Shown one piece after another: positions 10,376-20,296 of a stretch of DNA of 64,000 nt. A model generated the notes under the pieces. It saw only the letters and a list, made by a program, of their open reading frames with translations, was not told the origin of the DNA and searched no databases. The first letter of the stretch is position 1. Each line of letters begins with the position of its first letter. The position numbers were made by a program, and so were the translations under genes. This DNA is from Algoriphagus antarcticus (GTDB lineage Bacteria; Bacteroidota; Bacteroidia; Cytophagales; Cyclobacteriaceae): the NCBI RefSeq assembly GCF_002150685.1, contig NZ_MSSW01000017.1, forward strand, positions 1 to 64,000. The letters are read 5' to 3'.

Positions 10376-11050
10376 ATGATCAACAAAGAAGAATTCCGTA
10401 AATACGCCATTCACAATCAAGGCGTGAGTGGTACTGCTTTTGACCAGTACACGCAACACATAGAAAACATGACTCGCTCTGTAATCGAGGAGCGACCGCA
10501 GAATTTCAGAGAGATTGACGTGTTCTCTAGATTGATCATGGACCGTATCATTTTCCTGGGAACCGGAGTTGATGACCACGTTGCAAATATCATCGTTGCT
10601 CAGCTGCTTTTCCTCGAGTCAGTTGATTCGAAGAAAGACGTATTGCTCTATGTCAACAGCCCTGGAGGATCAGTGACTGCTGGTCTGGGGATTTATGACA
10701 CGATGCAGTTTATCAATCCTGATGTAGCCACTATCTGTACAGGAATCGCAGCTTCTATGGGAGCGGTATTGCTAGCAGGTGGTGCAGCGGGAAAAAGATC
10801 AGCCCTTAAGCACTCTAGGGTAATGATCCACCAGCCATCAGGAGGCATGCAGGGAAAATCCACAGATATGGAAATTTCCTTGAAGCTTATCCTATCCATG
10901 CGCGAGGAATTATATGATATTCTAGCCGTACATACTGGAAAAACTCCAGAATTGATAGAGAGAGATTCCGAAAGAGATTATTGGCTTAAGGCAGAAGAGG
11001 CGAAAGCTTACGGCCTTATTGATGAAGTATTAGTTAAAAAACCAAAATAA
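10376..11050 (+). CDS. clpP: ATP-dependent Clp protease proteolytic subunit
   Basis: A 224-residue serine protease that forms the tetradecameric barrel of the Clp machine. The catalytic triad is visible: Ser127 in [14 protein letters not shown], His152 in [11 protein letters not shown], and Asp201 in [11 protein letters not shown]. The handle region and the [21 protein letters not shown] segment are typical. Its stop overlaps the start of clpX by one base (TAATG at 11048-11052), so the two are translated together. Confidence 0.97.
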   Translation: MINKEEFRKYAIHNQGVSGTAFDQYTQHIENMTRSVIEERPQNFREIDVFSRLIMDRIIFLGTGVDDHVANIIVAQLLFLESVDSKKDVLLYVNSPGGSVTAGLGIYDTMQFINPDVATICTGIAASMGAVLLAGGAAGKRSALKHSRVMIHQPSGGMQGKSTDMEISLKLILSMREELYDILAVHTGKTPELIERDSERDYWLKAEEAKAYGLIDEVLVKKPK

Positions 11051-12276
11051 TGGCTCAAGTTACCTGCTCCTTTTGCGGTAGAAACAAGAAAGATGTAGAT
11101 CTAATGGTGTCGGGCATCTCCGCCCACATATGTAATTTCTGCATTGATCAAGCTCATCTGATTGTTGGTGAGGAAGACAAAACCAAGAAAAAAGATGGAG
11201 CAAAACCAAAAATCAAACTCAAAAAACCAAAAGAACTGACTGGCTATCTGGATCAATATGTAATTGGTCAGGAAGATGCTAAAAAAGTTTTGACGGTGGC
11301 TGTGTACAATCATTACAAGCGTCTTTTTCAAAAGGACGAAAATGATGAAGTAAAGATTGAAAAATCAAACATCATCATGGTAGGTGATACCGGAACCGGT
11401 AAAACCTATCTGGCAAAAACTTTAGCTAAGACGCTGGAAGTGCCTTTTTGCATAGCTGACGCGACTGTACTTACCGAAGCTGGCTATGTGGGAGAAGATG
11501 TGGAAAGTATCTTGACCAGATTGCTTCAAGCTGCGGACTACAATGTAGAAGCAGCCGAGCGCGGAATAGTGTACATAGATGAGTTGGATAAAATCGCAAG
11601 AAAATCCGACAACCCTTCCATCACCAGAGATGTGAGTGGAGAAGGTGTACAGCAAGCAATGCTAAAGCTTTTGGAAGGCACAATTGTAAACGTACCACCT
11701 CAAGGTGGCCGGAAGCATCCGGATCAGAAAATGATCGCGGTGAACACTGAGAACATTCTCTTTATTTGCGGTGGTGCATTTGATGGAATTGCCAGACATA
11801 TAGGTAAACGACTGAACACCCAACCTCTGGGATTCAGTAAAGCTGCAGCTGATTCCGTAGCTGACAGAGAGAACTTACTACAGTATGTGACAGCGCAGGA
11901 TTTGAAAGCTTTTGGCTTGATTCCAGAATTGATAGGAAGACTTCCTGTATTGACACATTTGGATCCTCTTCATGCGGATGTGTTGAAAAGAATCCTTACA
12001 GAACCTAAGAATGCTTTGGTGAAGCAATATGCCAAGTTGCTTAATTATGAAGGAGTGAAAGTTACTTTCGAAGAAAGTGGCATTGATTTTATCGTGGAAA
12101 AAGCGGTTGAGTTTAATCTAGGTGCAAGAGGACTTCGGTCAATTTGCGAAGCAATCATCACGGATGCGATGTACGAGATTCCGTCAGATGATTCTATCAA
12201 GGAGTTGATTATCGATGCAAAGTACGCCCATGAAAAATTCGATAAGTCGAAGTTTAAGCGCCTTCAGGTAGCATAA
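11050..12276 (+). CDS. clpX: ATP-dependent Clp protease ATP-binding subunit ClpX
   Basis: A 408-residue AAA+ unfoldase that feeds substrates to ClpP. The N-terminal C4 zinc finger ([14 protein letters not shown]...CNFCIDQA) is complete. Walker A GDTGTGKT lies at about residues 112-119, Walker B is [11 protein letters not shown], the pore loop is in the GYVGED region, and sensor 2 is GARGLRSI near the end. Length is normal. It is co-transcribed with clpP and followed by a strong terminator. Confidence 0.97.
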   Translation: MAQVTCSFCGRNKKDVDLMVSGISAHICNFCIDQAHLIVGEEDKTKKKDGAKPKIKLKKPKELTGYLDQYVIGQEDAKKVLTVAVYNHYKRLFQKDENDEVKIEKSNIIMVGDTGTGKTYLAKTLAKTLEVPFCIADATVLTEAGYVGEDVESILTRLLQAADYNVEAAERGIVYIDELDKIARKSDNPSITRDVSGEGVQQAMLKLLEGTIVNVPPQGGRKHPDQKMIAVNTENILFICGGAFDGIARHIGKRLNTQPLGFSKAAADSVADRENLLQYVTAQDLKAFGLIPELIGRLPVLTHLDPLHADVLKRILTEPKNALVKQYAKLLNYEGVKVTFEESGIDFIVEKAVEFNLGARGLRSICEAIITDAMYEIPSDDSIKELIIDAKYAHEKFDKSKFKRLQVA

Positions 12277-12292
12277 TACTAGATAATAGACC

Positions 12293-12326
12293 AAAGCCCC
12301 GATTACGATCTAATCGGGGCTTTTTT
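12293..12326. terminator. Strong terminator between converging clpX and lpxB
   Basis: A perfect 13-bp stem (12293-12305 / 12311-12323) with a 5-nt loop and T run on the plus side. A short A run on the left arm lets it work in both directions between the converging genes. Confidence 0.9.
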
Positions 12327-12412
12327 ATGAAGACCATTTTACCACAAATTCAAAGAGGTTTATACTGAAAGCACCGTTGATTCGCTTCTCCAAAAGTGCG
12401 CATATGCGCTGG

Positions 12413-13531
12413 CTACTTAACTATACTGTCTAAAATCAAGTGAGCTGTAGTATCTGAAGCACTTTTCTCTCCGATTTGCTCCTTGATCAAATCATACTCT
12501 TGAAGCATTTGACCTCTATAAACTTGGTTCCCTAAAATCTGCTGAAGCTCAGCTTTCAAATTCGGAATAGAAAAGTCATTTTGAATAAGCTCTTTTACAA
12601 TCTCCCTATCGGCAATTAGATTAACCAAAGAAATAAACGGGACACGGATCAAATTCTTGGCTATCGCATAAGAAATAGAACTGGTTCGATACACTACTAT
12701 CTGAGGAACTCTAAATAAAGCCGTCTCCAAAGTCGCGGTACCAGAAGTTACCACGGCTGCAATTGCATGTGAAAGCAGATCATACGTCTGATCAAAGATC
12801 ACCCGAATACCAGCATCTACTCCTCGCTGGTAGATATCCTTCCCAAGATCGCCTACTCCAGCGATCACAAATTGAGCATTTGGGAATTCCTTCACCAAAG
12901 CCACCATACGATCTAGCATAGAATTGATTTCCTGTGCACGGCTTCCCGGCAATAAGGCAATGATAGGCTGATAACTTAGCTCGTTCTTTTGGAAGAAAAA
13001 CTCATGAGGAGTAAACTTAGAAATCTCATCTAAAAGTGGATTCCCGACGTAATGGACATCCATATCATACTTTTTGAAAAAATCAGGTTCAAAAGGCAGA
13101 ATGGAATAAATCTGATCTGTATAAGCTTTTAGCTTCAAAGCCCTTTTTTGATTCCAAGCCCATATTTTCGGAGGAATATAATAATGTACCGGGATATTAT
13201 TTTCCTTAGCGAATGCTGCCATTTTCATATTGAAACCCCCGTAGTCGACTAAAATGATAGCGTCAGGCTTAAAAGCTAAAATATTATTCTTCACTAGCTT
13301 GAGATATTTCAGGACTTTCCGAAACCCGAGCACCACTTCCAAAAACCCCATCAAGGCTACGTCCGCATAGTCAACTGCCAATTCCACGCCGGCTTCTTTG
13401 GAATAACTCCCTCCCATCCCCCTTATTTTCAAGTCTGGTTTCTTAGACAAAAGAGATCTGACCAAATTAGAGGCATGCAAATCCCCTGATCGTTCGCCGG
13501 AGATGATGTAGAGTTTTTTGGGGGAGGTCAA
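12413..13531 (-). CDS. lpxB: Lipid-A-disaccharide synthase
   Basis: A 372-residue GT19 glycosyltransferase that joins UDP-2,3-diacylglucosamine and lipid X to make the lipid A disaccharide at the inner face of the cytoplasmic membrane. Family motifs include YIISGERSGDLHASNL at the N-terminus, DYGGFNMKMA, IPPKIWAWNQKRA, FEPDFFKKYDMDVHYVGNPLLDE, ALLPGSRAQEI, and TSGTATLETALFRVPQIVVYR. Length is normal. The promoter-proximal side abuts the inverted-repeat element at 13541. Confidence 0.95.
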   Translation of the reverse strand: MTSPKKLYIISGERSGDLHASNLVRSLLSKKPDLKIRGMGGSYSKEAGVELAVDYADVALMGFLEVVLGFRKVLKYLKLVKNNILAFKPDAIILVDYGGFNMKMAAFAKENNIPVHYYIPPKIWAWNQKRALKLKAYTDQIYSILPFEPDFFKKYDMDVHYVGNPLLDEISKFTPHEFFFQKNELSYQPIIALLPGSRAQEINSMLDRMVALVKEFPNAQFVIAGVGDLGKDIYQRGVDAGIRVIFDQTYDLLSHAIAAVVTSGTATLETALFRVPQIVVYRTSSISYAIAKNLIRVPFISLVNLIADREIVKELIQNDFSIPNLKAELQQILGNQVYRGQMLQEYDLIKEQIGEKSASDTTAHLILDSIVK

Positions 13532-13540
13532 ATGAAATAT

Positions 13541-14040
13541 TTGTAAGTAGTTAGTAGTAAGTAGTAATTATTGTAGCGAAAAAACGAATCCTAAAGCAGT
13601 ATTACTTTTTAGCTATTTTACAGAATAACGTTGCTTTCGACATCATTGCATTTAGTTTCTGATTAATGTTCTCATATGCTGTGACAATCAAATCCCTTTC
13701 CTGCATACTCACTAATTCACAATCCAAAGCAACTTCTATCCAGTGTTGGGTCTCATACTGTTCAGCATCTGCGTCAGAAAGCTTAGAAATAAAATGATTA
13801 CATACCTTCTCTTAACCCAGCTTTCTGCAATTTGCGAACCTACAGACCTAGATGATCTTCTTATTTGATCAGTCAAAGAATACCTTTCTTCAAATGGAAA
13901 TTTCTTTAAAATAACATAAACATCTTTCGCCGACTGTCTTGACAGCTTGTAATCATCAAGTTCATAGTAATAATTATCGTACGCCATAATATGTAATGTT
14001 TGACAACAATTTTACAAATATTACAACTTACTACTTACAA
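13541..14040. mobile_element. Inverted-repeat-bounded element carrying a four-helix-bundle gene
   Basis: TTGTAAGTAGT at 13541-13551 is mirrored by ACTTACTACTTACAA at 14026-14040, and further matches with gaps extend the imperfect terminal repeats to about 26 bp. The 500 bp between them contain only the broken four-helix-bundle gene. The layout resembles the intervening-sequence elements found in some 23S rRNA genes, which also carry S23-type four-helix-bundle genes between complementary ends. Here it sits between lpxB and the QueD-like gene. Confidence 0.5.
13602..13987 (-). pseudogene. Four-helix-bundle protein (S23/TIGR02436 type), frameshifted
   Basis: The N-terminal 60 codons encode LDDYKLSRQSAKDVYVILKKFPFEERYSLTDQIRRSSRSVGSQIAES, typical of the family, then the frame shifts after WVKRRYV. 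The next frame continues with the expected C-terminal half (NHFISKLSDADAEQYETQHW, IEVALDCELVSMQERDLIV, ENINQKLNAMMSKATLFCKI) to a TAA at 13602-13604. Adding one A in the run near 13803-13808 would restore a single 128-residue protein. The family forms small pentameric helical bundles related to the Avd proteins of diversity-generating retroelements. Its role as a stand-alone gene is unclear. A sequencing error in the short A run cannot be excluded. Confidence 0.75.
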
Positions 14041-14052
14041 ATTACACAAATT

Positions 14053-14472
14053 TTAATCTCCCAAATACTCCACAAAATTCCTCGGCGTCTCGTAAAGTGT
14101 CAGCTTGTGCAAGCCGCCATATGGAGTAATCTCCTTTACTGCAGGTTCAAGGATTTTCCAAAACTCCATAATTAAATTTTCACAGCTGGCTAGTTTACCC
14201 AACATAAAATCCACATCAACATTTAGGTTTTTGTGATCTACTTTTTCAATCACTAAGTTTCGGATAACGGTACTCAGTTTTTTCAAATCCACCACAAAAC
14301 CTGTATCTGGATCTGGCAAACCCTTCACCATTACGATCAGCTCAAAATTATGTCCATGCCAATTCACATTGGCACAAGGTCCAAAGACCTCGACATTCTT
14401 CTCATCTGACCATTTCGGGTTCCAGAGTTTATGGGCTGCATTAAAGTGTTCTTTTCTACAAACGTAAATCAT
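14053..14472 (-). CDS. queD: 6-carboxytetrahydropterin synthase / 6-pyruvoyl-tetrahydropterin synthase family
   Basis: A 139-residue T-fold enzyme acting on dihydroneopterin triphosphate. The zinc-binding His residues are visible in HFNAAHKL and WHGHNFEL, with the catalytic Cys in GPCANVNWHGH and a C-terminal Glu in HKLTLYETP. In bacteria this family usually makes 6-carboxytetrahydropterin for queuosine. The Cys-x5-HGH spacing resembles the PTPS-type branch, so a biopterin-like role is possible. queE lies 8 kb away on the same strand, which supports the queuosine reading. Confidence 0.8.
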   Translation of the reverse strand: MIYVCRKEHFNAAHKLWNPKWSDEKNVEVFGPCANVNWHGHNFELIVMVKGLPDPDTGFVVDLKKLSTVIRNLVIEKVDHKNLNVDVDFMLGKLASCENLIMEFWKILEPAVKEITPYGGLHKLTLYETPRNFVEYLGD

Positions 14473-14548
14473 CTCAAATAAGGAATAGGCCGCAAAGTTA
14501 ACCAGAACATGCGGAATATCGAATTCATCAGAATTCTACCTCAAAAAT

Positions 14549-14579
14549 AAAACCCCGACGATATCATCGCCGGGGTTTT
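14549..14579 (-). terminator. Terminator of the SusC-SusD-DUF1735 operon
   Basis: AAAACCCCG (14549-14557) pairs with CGGGGTTTT (14571-14579), with an inner CGAT/ATCG extension across one mismatch. The position fits the 3' end of the minus-strand operon. Confidence 0.75.
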
Positions 14580-14604
14580 CAAAGAAGTTAATCTTAGTCT
14601 GTGA

Positions 14605-15555
14605 TTAACTTCTCTCTCTTACGAATACAAACTTCTCTTTGAATACACAACGAACTGCTCCGCTCTGATACATGAAGTAGCTCACCTCAAGAGTTTTACC
14701 ATCTTCAGAGAAAGTAGTGTACTTGTTTACCCCTGAAGGGTCAATCTCAGCATAACGCGTGTTACTAGCAGGCTGACCAAAATAGTTGGTAACTGCAGTT
14801 ACAATATTTGCATCGTCGAATTTAAAAACCGCAGTATAGTTTCCATAGTAGTTAAGGCCTGCTCCAGTGTTAAAGATATAGCCATAACCGCCTAAGAATT
14901 CAGAATCCCAACGTCCTACAGTAGTTGCAGTAATAGTTCTCAGCTCAACATTGTAAGGATAAACACCATAAAATTCTGGTCTTGTTAGATCTGCAAATTC
15001 ACCGGTAACTTGATATACTCCATCATACTTATTCTTAGCACCCACAGCATAGATAGCTGTCTCAAAGTTACCAGAAATAATACCAAAGGAAGTTTCAGTG
15101 ATAGTTAAAGGAATTGCATAGTTTTTAGAGAAGTCAAAATTATTTGTAAATAACTTGATAGTCTTCTCCACTTGTCTTTGACCTCTAGGAATCGTAACCT
15201 CCATTGCATCAATTGAGTACAAATTAGAAGGGAGAATTTCATAATCCGTATCCTCTGTATCATTGTATGTAGCTAGTGCTGCAGGATCCAATTTGAATTT
15301 CACATTGATATCCTGATTGTTATCTTGTGCTCCAGAATAACTAACGAGAATCTTCAACTCCACTTCATTTGCTGCTGTGAAAGAAGTAACATATAGAGGA
15401 TAAACACTTCCTGGAGAGGCTATAAGGCCAATGTCGAAGAATTCAACTACATTTTCTACTTTGTCGGGATCGAAAAGAGAATCCTCATCCAAACAAGATG
15501 TAAGTGTCACCATAGCAACAGCAAACAGTCCTATTTTAGTTAATATATTTTTCAT
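14605..15555 (-). CDS. DUF1735 / SusE-like surface lipoprotein
   Basis: A 316-residue lipoprotein: the signal peptide ends at Cys21 (TLTSC). Residues about 35-150 fit the DUF1735 (BT_3987 N-terminal) beta-sandwich, including VTIPRGQRQVEKTIKLFTNNFDFSKNYAIPLTIT. The C-terminal half is a second beta-rich domain. Such proteins accompany SusC/SusD pairs and are thought to help capture ligands at the cell surface. It is the last gene of the operon, 21 bp after the SusD gene, and is followed by a terminator. Confidence 0.8.
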   Translation of the reverse strand: MKNILTKIGLFAVAMVTLTSCLDEDSLFDPDKVENVVEFFDIGLIASPGSVYPLYVTSFTAANEVELKILVSYSGAQDNNQDINVKFKLDPAALATYNDTEDTDYEILPSNLYSIDAMEVTIPRGQRQVEKTIKLFTNNFDFSKNYAIPLTITETSFGIISGNFETAIYAVGAKNKYDGVYQVTGEFADLTRPEFYGVYPYNVELRTITATTVGRWDSEFLGGYGYIFNTGAGLNYYGNYTAVFKFDDANIVTAVTNYFGQPASNTRYAEIDPSGVNKYTTFSEDGKTLEVSYFMYQSGAVRCVFKEKFVFVRERS

Positions 15556-15576
15556 ATCTATTTCTATTTATTTAGA

Positions 15577-17160
15577 TTATTGTGGCTGCCAGAAGATCAA
15601 ATCTGTAAACTGATTAATTCCAGCAGGAACATTATCAGGATTAAGTTGGAACTCAGACACAGCATAAAGGTACCTTACAGGAAGCTCATCAGCTCTAGTT
15701 GAAGAAGAGAGAATAGAAGCAAATGTTAGATTAGGATTGCTTGAACCATTTACGATTTTAGGGTAAGTAGTTCTCTTAAACTCAGACCAAGTTTCTTGAG
15801 CATTGATAAAGTTGTAAGCAATGTATTTCTGAGTAATAATTGCCTCCAATTTCTCAGCTGGAGAAGTAGCAAGGGAATAATTAACCAAGAAATTATCTGC
15901 GTTATTGGTCTTGTAAATCTCAAAATCAGCTTCTGGATCCAAACCATCTCTTACATTACCATTTATTTCTTGGTACAGGTATGTGAAAGAAGCTATCACA
16001 CCTTTCTCAAAAGCTGCAAGATCATCACCTGAAAGGTACCCTTTCATGTAAGCCTCTGCTTGTAGAAAATAAGACTCCGCTGCAAGCATCATAGGAACAC
16101 TCGCAGTTCTACCTTTGAGCAAACCGATTGTGTTAGTGGCATTAGCACCTGCACCTTCACCAACATACCAGGCGGTTTGGTTTGTTAGTGCAAAAGGATT
16201 GTTATCCAAATTACCTAGTTGACCTCTAGGAGTATTAGTTGGATAACCCCTATAAGTGGCAGCACCACGACCTTCATCCAAAATCTTATTACCATTGTAG
16301 AAAGTATAAACATAGTTACTAGCAATAGCCGATCTACCAGAACCTGACAAAGAACCAGCGGCATTAGTGTGGTAAACCTCCCAATATGGATTTTGCTTTC
16401 CAGCTGTTGCGATATAACCAGGATTTACTTCTGCGTCCTCAGTAATGAAACCAAGACTAGTATTCATAGAGGCAAACTCAGATGCAGCAAAGCTACTAGT
16501 AGCAGATGCAGAGGACATTCTAATTAGCAATCTCAATTTCAGAGTGTTTGCAAACTTAGCCCACTTAGTCACATCTCCGCCGAACATTACGTCAGCAGAT
16601 CCTAGACCATTAGCCCCAGCTGAATTTGTAAACATACCAATGGCCGTATTCAGCTGAGCTACCATATCCTGATAAATTGCAGTTTGACTATCATAAGCTG
16701 GAGTTACATTTTCAGCTCCTTTAAGTCCTTCAGTATAAGGAACATCACCAAATACGTCAACCAACATATGGAAATCCCAAACTTTCATCACCTTGGCTAC
16801 AGCATTAAAATATGCCTTACTAGGATCTTCAGCAGTGGTGGTTTCGATGTATTCATAGTTGATCAAATCATCATAAGTAGCGCCCCAAATTCCATCATAA
16901 GATGATGTAGTGTAATTGTAAGTAACAATAGAACCCCATCCACCAAAACCACCGGCATTTACAGTATAACCATTAACCCACATTGCATTTGTGTTGTAAG
17001 CACGCAATAATGCAGCACTTCTCGTTAGTGAATTAGGAAGTACAAGCTCAGGCGTAGCTGCAGTTGCCTCATTTGGATTCACATTATCCCCTAGAAATGA
17101 ATCACAAGAAGTGAAGGAGATAAAGGAAGCAAGTATAAATATTCTTAATATATTTTTCAT
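15577..17160 (-). CDS. SusD/RagB family outer membrane nutrient-binding lipoprotein
   Basis: A 527-residue lipoprotein with lipobox FTSC (Cys19). It belongs to the SusD-like_2 branch: the N-terminus LGDNVNPNEATAATPELVLPNSL and the helical TPR-like region (AVAKVMKVWDFHMLVDVFGDVPYTEGL) are typical. Near the C-terminus, NAQETWSEFKRTTYP and PVRYLYAVSEFQLNPDNV also match. It forms the lid of the SusC channel and binds the incoming nutrient. It lies 10 bp after the SusC gene. No glycoside hydrolase or peptidase follows, so the substrate is not indicated. Confidence 0.92.
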   Translation of the reverse strand: MKNILRIFILASFISFTSCDSFLGDNVNPNEATAATPELVLPNSLTRSAALLRAYNTNAMWVNGYTVNAGGFGGWGSIVTYNYTTSSYDGIWGATYDDLINYEYIETTTAEDPSKAYFNAVAKVMKVWDFHMLVDVFGDVPYTEGLKGAENVTPAYDSQTAIYQDMVAQLNTAIGMFTNSAGANGLGSADVMFGGDVTKWAKFANTLKLRLLIRMSSASATSSFAASEFASMNTSLGFITEDAEVNPGYIATAGKQNPYWEVYHTNAAGSLSGSGRSAIASNYVYTFYNGNKILDEGRGAATYRGYPTNTPRGQLGNLDNNPFALTNQTAWYVGEGAGANATNTIGLLKGRTASVPMMLAAESYFLQAEAYMKGYLSGDDLAAFEKGVIASFTYLYQEINGNVRDGLDPEADFEIYKTNNADNFLVNYSLATSPAEKLEAIITQKYIAYNFINAQETWSEFKRTTYPKIVNGSSNPNLTFASILSSSTRADELPVRYLYAVSEFQLNPDNVPAGINQFTDLIFWQPQ

Positions 17161-17170
17161 TTCAATCTAA

Positions 17171-20100
17171 TTAAAATGTTAGTGTGATAGAACCACCATA
17201 GAATCTTGTAGGAGGTGTAGCATTCAGAGTTACGATACCTACTGCATTTCCATCAGAGAAGTTGAAATCAGGATCCGTGTAAATATTTGATTTTGGAGTG
17301 AAGATCAATAAATTTCTTCCTTGAGCTGTAATAGTAGCACCTTGGATAAATCCAACTCTACTCATCAAGCTAGCAGGGAAATCGTAAGAAATAGCAACCT
17401 CTCTAAGTTTCCAGTATGCACCATCAATAAGGTAGTTTTCTGTCACATTTCTTCTGAAAGAACCATCTGTCCAAAAACCTGCACCACCGTCAGTTACCGT
17501 GACGTTTGTATTCTCTATATACGTCCCAGGACTTTCCGGATTTTCATAGGAAGAATTTGGAATCACAAAACGCTCTCTATTGAAATATGTAGTAGTGATA
17601 CCTGATCCAGAGAAGTCAAATGAGTCACCTCCATTATAAAGGATACTATATCCACCTCTGTATTCAGCTAGCGCATAAAGTCTGAAACCTTTGTAAAGGA
17701 ACTCAGCATTAACACCCAATCTATGTCTTGGCTGTGTGTTTCCAAGATTTACTTGATCTTCAGATACACTTGGATACCCAGTAGTACCATCTACGATGAT
17801 TCTTCCTTGATCATCTCTTTTGTACACATTACCAACCAACATAGGGTAAGATTGACCTTCGATTGCAAATACTGAACCAGTGCCATTACCACCAATTCGA
17901 AGTCTATCTAAGTCATCACCAATCTCTACTACGTAGTTATCATTGAAGGTATAGTTAGCACCTATATTGATCTGAAAGTTATTTCTTGCGAGCGCAGTTA
18001 CATTCAACATGGTTTCAAAACCTTGGTTAGCTACTATACCTGTATTCTGAAGGTAGGAAGAGAAGCCAGTAGAAAAAGCTACTCCTGTAGGAATAGTTTG
18101 ATTTTTTGTTTCTGACTGGTAGTAAGTGAACGCACCGTTTACTTTACCATCAAATAAGATAAAATCTGTACCAAACTCAAAAGAGGATGTGATCTCAGGT
18201 TCAAGATTAGCTGCTACTAGACGATTATCCAAGGTATAACCTGAAAGGCTCCCGAAAGGAAATCCACCTGAAGGACTGAAAGTAGGATCTAATTGATAAG
18301 CACCAAGATTTGTACTGTTACCCAAGTTAACTTGGCCAACTTGAGAAACACCACCTCTAAGTTTCAATTGAGTAAATACATTTGATCCTTTGAGAGCTGA
18401 GATAGCATCTGAAACTACAAAAGAAATGTTTGCAGCAGGATAGAAGAAGGATCTATTCTCTTTTGAAAGAGTAGAAATCCAATCATTTCTTCCGGTCAAT
18501 TCAAGAAACAAGTAATCTTTGTAAGCCGTTTTAAACTGTGCGAATACTCCTATTTGGCTAGCCTCATAGTTACCTTCACCTGCACCGGCCTCACCTACTC
18601 TGTTTGACACATTGTAAAGTCCTGGTATTACTATTCCGTTTGCATTAACAACAACACTTTTGTTTTGATTTTTTCTCAACTGATTACCAAGTAATAAATT
18701 GAAGAATAAGTCATCGCCAACAGGCTTCTTCAAATTAATTAAGAAATCTGAAATAAGTTGATTACTGTAGCCAGAACGATCAGACACACCACCAGCCATA
18801 TCAGTCTTTGAAGAGGATATGCCTTTAGTATAATCAGTGAATGTAAATTGACCAGTAGTAATCTTGTTATAGTTAGTTCTATTGGATACACCAATACGAT
18901 AAGTGAAGTCTATCCAAGTAAGAGGCTTATACTTCAATTCAATGTTACCTACTAAATAGTTATTACCAGAATTCTCACGACTATTATCCTTTTGGAAGTA
19001 GGGGTTGTCGTAGTACTCATTATAGTACCCATTTGGATTAGCAAATGGATCATTTTGCCAATCCTTGTACCTAGTCAATGGAATATGAGCTGGAGTCTGA
19101 AGAATTTGATCATACATGCTACCAGTGGCAGTAGTGATGTCATATCTATTCTGCACATAGTTAGTAGAAATATTTAAAGCTAATTTATCAGTAAATTTTC
19201 TTGTGCTATTAAACCTAATAGATGCTCTGGTATAGTTGTCTCCTGGAGTAGTACCGTTGTTGTTAAGATACTGGGCAGAGAAGAAATTTGTAGATTTCTC
19301 ATCACCACCACTGATAGAAATGTCAGTTTGGTTAGTAACACCAGTTTCCCAGAAATCATTTTTAGAACCTGTGTTAGAATAAGGGACAGTCTGAATAGAA
19401 CCATCTTCTAACGGTCTACCAATCTCCACCATTGATCCATCGAATCTTGGACCATACTGCTGATTCTCATAAGGAACATACTGCTGTGGATACCCACCTG
19501 CATAGCCTGAGCCAAAAGAATCTTGTATTTGTGGATAGAAACTCACTGTCTCAAGATTCGTTGTATGACCTATTGTTACTTTAGGAGCACCAGATTTACC
19601 TTTCTTAGTAACAATGATCAATGCACCGTTAGATGCAGCAGAACCATACAGAGCAGCTGCGTTTGCACCATTAAGAACAGTGATTTCTTGAATATCTTGT
19701 GGATTGAGGTTACCTAAGATTGTATTGGGAACAATTACGTTATCCACTACGATCAAGGCTTCATTATCTCCAGTTAAAGAACGGCTACCTCTCAATATAA
19801 CTCTTACGTTAGGGTTTACACCAGAACCTGTAGTGTTAATCTGTAGACCAGCTACTTTACCAGCCAATCCGGCCGCTACGTTTGCAGCACGACCTTGAGC
19901 TACATCGCGCGTCTCGATACTTGTAGCATTGTAGCCCATCTCTACTCGTCTAGACTCAATACCCGCTGCACCTGTAATTACAACCTCACTTAGGCTCTGA
20001 ACATCTGGCTGCAGGATAACGTCGATTACAGATTGCTGACCAATGTTGATCTCTTGGGTGGTAGTTCCTATAAAACTAAATACCAACACTTTCCCTTCAG

Positions 20101-20296
20101 TTGGGATGGTCAATGAGTACTTACCATCAATGTCTGTGGCAGCACCTACGCTAGTACCTTTGACTAATACAGTGGCACCTGGAATTGGCTCACCGTCTTC
20201 GCCCGAAGATACTATTCCGGTTACTTTACGCCCCTGTGCAAATGCCACAGCACTTACTAGGAAAAGCGAAAGCCCTAGGAGTAAAATTTTCTTCAT
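17171..20296 (-). CDS. SusC/RagA family TonB-linked outer membrane protein
   Basis: A TonB-dependent importer of about 1041 residues from the chosen start. The Met at 20296 begins a clean signal peptide (MKKILLLGLSLFLVSAVAFAQ), so the 20-residue upstream extension is rejected. After that come a carboxypeptidase-regulatory-like domain (about 25-105), the SusC signature near the plug (VRGSRSLTGDNEALIVVDN..., LNPQDIQEITVLNGANAAALYGSAASNGALIIVTKKG), and a 22-strand barrel ending in GGSITLTF. It pairs with the SusD lipoprotein downstream to import an oligomeric nutrient. There is no sign of an N-terminal signalling extension for anti-sigma contact. Confidence 0.95.
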   Translation of the reverse strand: MKKILLLGLSLFLVSAVAFAQGRKVTGIVSSGEDGEPIPGATVLVKGTSVGAATDIDGKYSLTIPTEGKVLVFSFIGTTTQEINIGQQSVIDVILQPDVQSLSEVVITGAAGIESRRVEMGYNATSIETRDVAQGRAANVAAGLAGKVAGLQINTTGSGVNPNVRVILRGSRSLTGDNEALIVVDNVIVPNTILGNLNPQDIQEITVLNGANAAALYGSAASNGALIIVTKKGKSGAPKVTIGHTTNLETVSFYPQIQDSFGSGYAGGYPQQYVPYENQQYGPRFDGSMVEIGRPLEDGSIQTVPYSNTGSKNDFWETGVTNQTDISISGGDEKSTNFFSAQYLNNNGTTPGDNYTRASIRFNSTRKFTDKLALNISTNYVQNRYDITTATGSMYDQILQTPAHIPLTRYKDWQNDPFANPNGYYNEYYDNPYFQKDNSRENSGNNYLVGNIELKYKPLTWIDFTYRIGVSNRTNYNKITTGQFTFTDYTKGISSSKTDMAGGVSDRSGYSNQLISDFLINLKKPVGDDLFFNLLLGNQLRKNQNKSVVVNANGIVIPGLYNVSNRVGEAGAGEGNYEASQIGVFAQFKTAYKDYLFLELTGRNDWISTLSKENRSFFYPAANISFVVSDAISALKGSNVFTQLKLRGGVSQVGQVNLGNSTNLGAYQLDPTFSPSGGFPFGSLSGYTLDNRLVAANLEPEITSSFEFGTDFILFDGKVNGAFTYYQSETKNQTIPTGVAFSTGFSSYLQNTGIVANQGFETMLNVTALARNNFQINIGANYTFNDNYVVEIGDDLDRLRIGGNGTGSVFAIEGQSYPMLVGNVYKRDDQGRIIVDGTTGYPSVSEDQVNLGNTQPRHRLGVNAEFLYKGFRLYALAEYRGGYSILYNGGDSFDFSGSGITTTYFNRERFVIPNSSYENPESPGTYIENTNVTVTDGGAGFWTDGSFRRNVTENYLIDGAYWKLREVAISYDFPASLMSRVGFIQGATITAQGRNLLIFTPKSNIYTDPDFNFSDGNAVGIVTLNATPPTRFYGGSITLTF

